Assembly (NCBI GenBank): GCA_963920525.1
Contig: OY986438.1
Span: forward strand, 182,760,888-182,824,887
DNA length: 64,000 bases
Reading direction: 5' to 3'
Source of the DNA: Dichetophora obliterata
Taxonomy: Eukaryota > Arthropoda > Insecta > Diptera > Sciomyzidae
Each line of letters begins with the position of its first letter. Positions within the stretch are counted from its first letter, which is position 1. The position numbers were made by a program, and so were the translations under genes. Shown piece after piece: positions 56,656 through 64,000 of the stretch. The notes beneath the pieces are model-generated. The model was not told the DNA's origin. It saw nothing but the letters and a program-made list of their open reading frames with translations, and ran no database searches.

Positions 56656-57734
56656 CTGTAAAAATAATGAATCAAGTAATTCCAAATGTTTCAGTTGTTG
56701 GCTAGTCAGAAAACATTCTGATTATAGCTTAGTATGCTATAGTCATAGTCGTATAGAAACGAAAATTTTTGGGAATATACACGCGAAATTTTGGCGTAGA
56801 ATCAAAATTTTTGTGTGGAGAAAAAGCACTTGCTGTTCTGGTTGACATATTCATATTTTTATTGCTGCAATTTTATATCCTATAAAAAACAAGACTGCAC
56901 ATTAATAAACTCTATAAATGCAACAATAAATTTGTTAAATAACAAATTCAACACTTAAACATACTTACTGCTTATTTTGTTGAATGGCAAATTTTCACGC
57001 CAAACAGCGAAATTTTGATATTTCAACTCTCCACTCACGAAAAGAAATTTGGCAACATAGCAATAATTTTCGCTTATACAGCGTACCAGCTGGCGAAAAA
57101 AAATTTCGCTGCCTGTTCGTTGTCAAAAATCTCAATGTATTTCTTATGGAAATTTCTTTTTTCGTTCCTACAGCATACTAAGCTTTACTCTTTCTTATGT
57201 TTTGTTTTATTGTTTTAATTTTTTTGTGTTTTATTTTTTATTTTATTTTTTTTTTTTGTGAATTTTTTATTATTGTATATTTTTTCACTTTTTAATTTTA
57301 TAATAATTTTTATTTGCTTTAACCTTAATTTTATATATTTTTTATTATCTTACTGTTTTATTATTAACTAAACTGTGATATTATTAAGATTAAAATCTTT
57401 TTAATCTTTTATAATCTATGAAAAAATAGGAAAACTCCCAGTTTTCCCCAAATTCTTTTCTTGCCATTTTTTGAGGGAATAATAACTACTATAAAAACTA
57501 TTTATTCTGATGCAATATAAAAAAGTACCCACCTGCAAATATTCAATAACTTTTTCTCAATGTGTATTCGCACAGTGAAAGATATAAAGAATACGACGCA
57601 TGCTGTTAACGTCTACAATGCGAATGACAAAAACAGTGCAAAACAGCGACAAAACAGATCGATGGTTCGCAAGAACAAAAACAATAACATTAAGAAGCGA
57701 GGCTGAAATTGTAAACTAAATTCGGCGAATTACA
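56656..57734. other. Non-coding, T-rich
   Basis: It includes T-rich low-complexity DNA at 57195-57370. The overlapping frames at 56984-57218 carry no family motif. Confidence 0.5.
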
Positions 57735-58101
57735 ACAATCATGGAAACATTGAAGTTTTTTTAAAAGAATGTAAAGAGGTAGGCGCTGGGCATCGCTGAG
57801 TTAGAGAATGTTATAGAGTTGTTCAACATAATTTTAGTCGTTATAAGCGTTCAAACCATCAAACCATCAACAAATTTCGAACCAATTTTACACTATTGGA
57901 CATTCATCATTCAACCAGAGTGTATGGAGCCCGTAATTTTTAGAATATCCCTACAGTAGCAGAGAGTGTTCGTGAAAACCGTGAACAATCGATTGATCGC
58001 TGATCTAGAATTTTGTCGAAATTTGAAAATTGCACCCACAGAATGGACCATTTAAGAGCTAGTCGTGGGCAACATTTGCACGAAATAATTTTTAAACATT
58101 G
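57735..58101 (+). pseudogene. DD41D transposase relic with the middle deleted
   Basis: In frame pieces it reads YKRSNHQTINKFRTNFTLLD (about 57840), NIPTVAESVRENREQSIDR (57943-57999) and HLRASRGQHLHEIIFKH ending at a TGA at 58099. These match, in order, the helix-turn-helix linker, the AAVxxSxxEDxxxSIRR block and the last residues of DD41D transposases (compare GSHMAEIIFKY at 7893). Everything between the DNA-binding block and the C-terminal tail, including all catalytic residues, is gone. Ends were not identified. It is the most decayed DD41D copy in the window. Confidence 0.6.
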
Positions 58102-60096
58102 AGTTGTAGGAACCGAACTATCGTTCCAAATAAAGGTTTTCATCATTAAAGTGATTTTTTTAGTACTTTTAGCGAAACGCTTTTTATAGTACTTTTCACA
58201 TTGCTTTGTATTATTCGCATGTAGTTTATGAAATTTTTATATCACTTAGTCGTGTAGCCTAAACTGTAGCTTAAGCTTTAGCATCGAAAATAACATATTC
58301 TGTAGATTTGTATTACATCGTCACGAAAGGATATAAATTGCATTTTTAATTTTTGTGCTGCTCTCATAAACAGCTGACATAATAAACGCATTTCTTTCAT
58401 TTAATTAAAAAAATTCATGATTTTTAATTTTGAATCCGTGAGTACATGGATTCAATTAAATTCAAAGCTCTTCTTTAAATCATTTTCACTTTTTGTTCTG
58501 CTTAAGATAAGCTTGAATTTATTAACAAAATTAAAAAAAAGAAACATTCAAAAGGCATCACTGTTTTGCGGTATTTAGCCCACACTCATACGCTACGTTG
58601 TTGTTGATATTGTTTTTGCTGTTGTTGTTTTTGGTCATGACTTGTGGAGGATGATTGTAAGATTTTTTACTCTTACCCGCACGAAGTCGTTCATTAACTT
58701 AATATTCAATTAGAGTGCTGAAGTGAACTATATTTTTACTTGCTTGCTCATCCTAAGCAAACGTTTTATCGAATTAATGCAGAAAAGTTTAAAAGTTTTA
58801 ACATAAAAAAAAATTTTCATAAGCAAAAGTTTCAACATATCAAAAAAGGCTTTTAATGAATGCTGCTGGGCTGAAAATAACTACCAACATGAAGTAGCTG
58901 TTGGTAAATAAGTAGCTTTTATTTAACAGCAATTTTTTACTATAAGTAAGGAGAAAGTTCAACTTTTCACAGAATCAGAACTTTCTGTGAGACTTATGTG
59001 ATGGATTGCAAAGATAGTGCATAAAGAGAACTTTAAAAGCTGCCAAGAGTTAAGTTAATTAATTTCGCCAATTTATTTATTTTCTTTTAATTTAAGGCAA
59101 TATTAAAGTCTTTTTGTAGAGAAGCATAAAATATTATTAAACTTCTTGAATACATTGCATGGCTTGTGTGAAGAACTAACACTTAAATAAGCTTTTGCTT
59201 ATATTGATAGCATTAGCTCAGAGTGATAATTTATTTACTACTCGTATTTTGAGTAGCAACAGTTGATTCAAATAATTGTTGATTTAAAAGTCTTAACAAA
59301 ATAAATTGCATAAAACCATCACACACACACACACATGTGATAAAAATTGTCTAAACTTTTATCTAACTACCCTGTAAGAAAATCAACTAATTTAAAATAA
59401 ATTGTAAAAGTAGTTTGTTATCAACTACAACTGGTTGAAATTCTGACTTTTTTGCATAGAACTCACTCACATATTTTGTATGGCGATGTCCACTTAACAA
59501 GTCAATTGACTTCGTTTGCATATATTTTCAACTACTTGGAAACTAGTTGATTTAAGATTAGTTGATAGTTGATTTAAAATAAATCCATTTAAAACTAGTT
59601 AATTTTGCACTTATTGAAAATTAATTTTAAAGCATAAAAGCTATCTCCATATGTATCGTAACGATTTAGCCGAATATTATTTTCCAACTTTTTACTATTT
59701 TAACGCTATTACTATATATATATATAGATACTAATAAATTTAACAAAAGAAAGAGAACAGTTTTTAATGGTTCTCCAAATTTGATTGATTTTTATTTAAC
59801 TGTTTGAATTAAATAGATTAATTTTTAATATGTTTTTAATAAACGAAATACGAAAAATTTGGTTTCAAACATTTTTATATGTTCAATGTTAACCTTCTGA
59901 GATGGATAACCATACAATTATACTATACAAGATATATAAATATCTTGCTTATTAGAAACTGATCCAATTAATATAATTTAATTTCAACACAAACAATTTA
60001 CAATAGGTAAAAATAAATTTAAGTGGATTTTTGAAAACGGGCGTGTCTTCAACTCAAATAAAGTTTCAATTGGATGCAAGCTGCTGTAGATAGATT
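58102..60096. other. Non-coding, no gene recognised
   Basis: AT-rich. Microsatellites CA (59322-59335) and TA (59714-59727) are present, and near 59390-59620 the words AGTTGATTTAA/CAACTAATTTAAA recur in both orientations. Confidence 0.5.
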
Positions 60097-60102
60097 CCAA
60101 TG

Positions 60103-60476
60103 GCTTCATTCAGCGCAGACAACAGTTGGCAACTGCTGTGTAAAAATTCGCTGAATGGTACAAATTTGGTAGCGCTAACTAAAACTGATAAAGTAGCGAA
60201 CGCCTTTTAATCGAGCGAACAAATTCTATGCTACATGAACACAACTGTTGGCTTACTTAACTGTCAGATGCTGTTACAGACGCTGTTAAATTAATAAACG
60301 CAGAAAGAACACAGCAAATTTCAGTGAGAAACCTTTGCAATTGAATTAAATTTACATACAAATTAAATTGAACCTAACTTCTGACGTGTAGAGTAGCAAC
60401 ACATTCGGAGAAAGACATCGTGAACTAAGGTAGCGCTATCATTACAGTTCACAACAGTTGTCTGCGCTGAATTCGG
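60103..60476. mobile_element. ~370-bp MITE, copy B (inverted relative to copy A)
   Basis: It opens TTCATTCAGCGCAGACAACA (60105) and closes with the inverse CAACAGTTGTCTGCGCTGAA. The body is the reverse complement of 44153-44520 with scattered differences. CCAATG occurs just outside both ends (60097-60102 and 60477-60482), a candidate target duplication. Confidence 0.85.
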
Positions 60477-60562
60477 CCAATGTAGATAGCTTATTCGTTT
60501 GCTTGGCTACGGCAAGAGAGCAGCACCACTACCATAAAAAATGCGGCAGTCCCTAACCTTAA

Positions 60563-60855
60563 CCCATTAACAGCCAAATGAAAAGTAACAGTGAAAAGTC
60601 CAAAAAATGTGTATTTTACAATAGAAAACAAACTAAAATAGCAAAAAAAATGTTTTTTTTTATTTTTTATTTTTTTTATTTTTTTTATTTTTTTTTTAAG
60701 AAAACATATTTAAAAAAAAGATGAGAAACAAATGGAATTGACCCGCTTAACAATTGCCAATTAACAAAAAATTCACTAATGCTTAACAACAAAGAAAACT
60801 TTTAAAGTTAAAAATATTTTACTGTACTCATATGAGTACAGTGGCGCTTAATGGG
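60563..60855. mobile_element. 293-bp piggyBac-type MITE in TTAA
   Basis: TTAA flanks both sides (60559-60562, 60856-60859). The inverted ends are CCCATTAACAGCCA and CCCATTAAGCGCCA. Just inside the right end is the perfect 20-bp palindrome CTGTACTCATATGAGTACAG (60823-60842). CCC/GGG termini in TTAA mark it as piggyBac-mobilised. A low-complexity T/A tract occupies the centre. Confidence 0.85.
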
Positions 60856-60859
60856 TTAA

Positions 60860-61348
60860 GCAGGCAAGCATGACAACACCAATAAGTGGCTGTCACATCG
60901 CCTTCTGGGTTGACCATAATCTCATCCGAACCCTTCGTACCCAAAAAGGTCCAAAATGTGAGTCTTGATCGCATCAATTCTTGCGATGCTCTACTGATTC
61001 TCTTGGTCACGCAGGTTCATCCTTAGATGAAAGGCTGGCCATATTCTTCTAATGCAAATTTTCCCAATGACTTTCGAAATCGATTATCGGGACAGAATTT
61101 TTGGATTTTGCTGATATCTTTTTTAACCAAAAAGCCGAAAAACACACACGAATTATAAAATTGAGATAATGAACGAGCAAAAAAGATAGATTAATCCCCG
61201 GATAACGCCGATTCTTAAGTTTAATTAGAATAATTAATACGAAGTAATTTAATACGAAATTATTTTTTGACAAAATATTCAAATGTTTGTTCAAAATACA
61301 AAAAACCAAAGTGTGTTGCGCCTTAATATAATTCAAAGTAGTTTATTA
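60860..61348. other. Non-coding, nothing recognised
   Basis: Short frames (60828-61010, 61049-61336) show no motif. Confidence 0.45.
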
Positions 61349-61356
61349 ACTATATG

Positions 61357-62400
61357 CACGGTTGCCACCTCAAATTCCCACGAAAAAAAACTTTTTCCCA
61401 CAATAGCAAAAATTAATAACCACGAAAATTCCCATAGTATAAAATTTTAAAAAAAAAATCCCATCGTAATTAAAAAAAACCACAAAAAATCCCACGGACA
61501 TTTAAAATAACCACGAAAATCCATAAAAAAAACCACGTAAACCACGATAAATCCCATTTGTATTAAAAAAACACAAAAAATCTCTCTTCTATTAAAAATA
61601 ACCGCAGTAAATAATACAGACAATAAATTTTCAAAAATTAAACAAAAAATTAAAAAGAAAAACTAGCATATTTCGTCGTATGTGTTTTAATTAGTCTTTT
61701 AGTAATAATATTTAAAAAAAAATATTTGTTTAATCCACCTTAGACCAGTATTAAGTTTACAAAAAGAGTTCCAAATTAGTTTTTAGTCTTTAAAAAGCAA
61801 AACACAATCACAAAATTCTTATCTTTTTGGCAATTATTGGTCAGCACGCACCGCATCAAAAGCAAAATTCTATTCGACTGAAAATTCGATGAACAACGAA
61901 CATTTCGACATGGTGTGAGGTTCGGTGCTTGTTGTTCGATAACCAGCGAAGATTACGTCGAAAGCAACTCGTAATAAGGGTCAATCACAAATCAATTTTA
62001 AGATATACTAATTTTGTATATTGATAAAAAAGAGAAAAAATTCAGTGAAACATATTTTCCCAATGCATGGAATTATGTCAAGAGTTAAAGAACTTCCCAC
62101 CAAACCAAAGTAATCGAAGTCTTAACGAATTCGTTTCAAAAATCATATAGATGGGTTGAGACGATTTTAACAATGAACAAAATATGAAAAATATACACTT
62201 TTATGTGTATATTTTTATACATATTTTAACTGAAAAATAAAAAGAAACCCTTCAAAATTAACAAAATCCCACAAAACAAAAAAATCCCACGTGAATTAAA
62301 AAAACCACACTTAATTAAAAAATCCCATGGGAATTCCCATTTCCCACGGCAATTAAAAATAACCACAAATGGGATTTTTCCCACAAAGGTGGCAACCGTG
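61357..62400. mobile_element. hAT-like non-autonomous element with a CCCAC/ACCAC repeat array
   Basis: The 14-bp ends CACGGTTGCCACCT are perfect inverted copies. The flanking 8-mers ACTATATG (61349-61356) and ACTACATG (62401-62408) match at 7 of 8. Both terminal thirds contain many short units of the form A-run plus CCCAC, CCCAT or ACCAC (for example AAAAATCCCAC, AAAAAACCAC), all in the same strand orientation. No transposase is recognisable. Ends and duplication length fit hAT. Confidence 0.8.
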
Positions 62401-62408
62401 ACTACATG

Positions 62409-63430
62409 TTTTTAAACAAGTTTTTCAATTATTTGTTTTGAAAAAAAAAAACCAGTTTGTTCCTAAAGGGTATGTACAAACATTCACAATTTTACCCGTA
62501 ATAATTTATTTGAATTTTCTGCCATTTTGCACGCGGTCTGTGCAAATTTTCTCACCCAATTTAACAACAAAAACAAAAACACTGGCGACAACAATAAAAT
62601 AGTACAAAACTCTAAATTCGTGATCCAAAACAATTTTCCATAAAAACGACTTCAGCAAAAACAAAAAGAAAAAATAATGAAAAATTATAGCAACAACATC
62701 AGCCTCTTGCAAACACCACAAAATGTTCGTAGGCGGTTGCTTCTTGCAACTTTTTGCTTAAAACAATAATTTGGCATTTCATAGCTTCGCATATCATATC
62801 ATGACTAGTCCTTCCTCCTTCTGAGCTACTCCGCACCAGAGTTTTTCTTTATTAGATAGACTTCCTTTTTTTTCATAGCACCAACAACATCTGCAATAAT
62901 AACAACAACAACACGACCCTCTCCATTCAAGCAGCCTGCATGTAATAAAGACATTAGCCATGATTTCTAGCAGCAACAGACACTCATGCAGCGTTGCCGA
63001 CCAATTTCGTTGCTTTAGTTGTTATTGTTGTTGTTGTAGCATTTATGTACCTTCTATATGCATAACTTTGAGCGTTTTTTTTATTTTTATTGCGCACTTT
63101 CACTGGAAACACCGACTAAATCGACCTTTTGCTTGTTGTGGGCAAGAGTTGGGGGAGGTGGAGTGAAGTAAAGGTTTGGTGGTAGATAATTTACCGGCAA
63201 GAGGTTATTACATGCACAGCAGGAAGTTGCAATCAATTGATTTTGTTGTTGTTGGTAGTTAGAAAGATATAAGTATTGGTATATTAAATGAAAAAGTACA
63301 TTGTTAAGCCCATATGTTTTGCCTCTAAGGAATTTTTTTCTAATTTGTCGGTTTTGTGTACGGTTTCAAAATTAAGATTTTTTTGTTGTTATATCCAACC
63401 AAAATTGTTTGATATCTATCTGTTGTACTG
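62409..63430. other. Non-coding, no gene recognised
   Basis: CAA/TTG trinucleotide words are common (62895-62915, 63020-63040, 63242-63256). No coding motif was found. Confidence 0.5.
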
Positions 63431-63492
63431 TAAAAGAACATAGTTCTTATTGTACTAATGTATACTCAATAAAGTCAAATTCAAATTCAAAT
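63431..63492 (+). mobile_element. LINE 3' end with short tandem tail
   Basis: TACTGTAAAAGAACATAGTTCTTA matches the 3' end of the LINE at 24853-26041 (26018-26041) with one change. It is followed here by AATAAAG and a TCAAATTCAAATTCAAAT tail, which probably shows the family's true tail. Only the last ~60 bp of the LINE is present. Confidence 0.6.
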
Positions 63493-64000
63493 AAGAAACG
63501 TGGGCTCTACAGACTTATGGTTTTATTCAATGTGGTTTTATATTTCACTTTGTATATTAAATTTAAATGTATGTAAAAGCAGCTTTGTTTAAGACCCACA
63601 GAATTCTTTCGAAATTTTTTCAATGCATCTCTGTCTAAAGCCCATGCATGGGATTCATTGCTTTACACACTATTTCATATCTTATTTAATACAGTATATA
63701 TGTTTGCAAGCATATAAAATATATAAAGCTAAACCAATACAAATCAAAAACCAATAACCAAAAATGTAATAAAGAAGTAATAATGTATAAATAAGTTTCA
63801 TTACACATTGGCACACACACATTTTCATAATATAACATGAATTTCTCAACAAAACTATTAAAACTAAAAAAAAATTATTTAATTATTAGTAAAATGCCTT
63901 CCCCATATTTTAGCCTCATATCCCATAACAACTAGTACTAGCTATGAAATTGTATAAAAACTTACAGCGTAGAACGATTCGCTATTATAAGATTTTTTTT
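63493..64000. other. Non-coding, nothing recognised
   Basis: AT-rich sequence without repeat ends or coding signal. Confidence 0.5.

Overview
This 64 kb window is eukaryotic, AT-rich and almost certainly from a fly. The evidence is dipteran-type transposons (four or more Tc1/mariner DD41D copies of the kind first described as rosa in tephritids, a mauritiana-type mariner, Tc1/Tc3, piggyBac, hAT, RTE and jockey/CR1-like LINEs), many degenerate CAA/TTG repeats and very long non-coding stretches. A brachyceran fly, plausibly a tephritid, is an inference from this. I find no convincing host protein exon. The window looks like one long intron or an intergenic region, and a strong candidate recursive splice site (6006-6033) favours the intron reading on the + strand.

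Layout. 208-1518: DD41D element. 1801-3093: mariner. 6006-6033: splice-like site. 6706-7998: second DD41D element. 9699-11058: 1.36 kb ATTTTT hexamer array. 15358-18884: non-autonomous hAT-like element carrying a piggyBac (15662-18048). 22875-26896: Tc1 element broken by two different LINE fragments. 27264-28392: second copy of the first LINE, itself holding a 353-bp TA-flanked MITE. 30263-33163: Tc3-like element carrying a DD41D element (31669-32971). 33404-33617: small MITE. 34290-37648: unidentified transposon with ~360-bp terminal inverted repeats whose right arm is split by a mariner (36129-37416) with an uninterrupted 347-aa transposase. 39826-40560: LINE relic. 41627-42548: truncated DD41D element that runs into an ATTAATT heptamer array. 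44153-47777: three small inverted-repeat elements. 49584-52727: hAT element with a perfect 8-bp duplication, carrying an internally deleted RTE LINE. 54251-56649: unclassified 2.4 kb element holding a 661-bp foldback. 57735-58101: DD41D relic. 60103-62400: a MITE copy, a TTAA MITE and a hAT-like element rich in short repeats.

The main theme is nesting. Seven older mobile elements were each used as landing sites by younger ones, and the terminal repeats plus target duplications let several insertions be dated relative to each other. Only the mariner at 36206-37249 looks coding-competent. All other transposase or reverse-transcriptase genes carry stops, frameshifts or deletions. The most novel items are the long-TIR transposon with an unfamiliar transposase, the recursive splice site candidate, the foldback inside the 6-bp-flanked element, and a set of MITEs with exact boundaries. 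All family names come from reading motifs by eye; no database search was possible.
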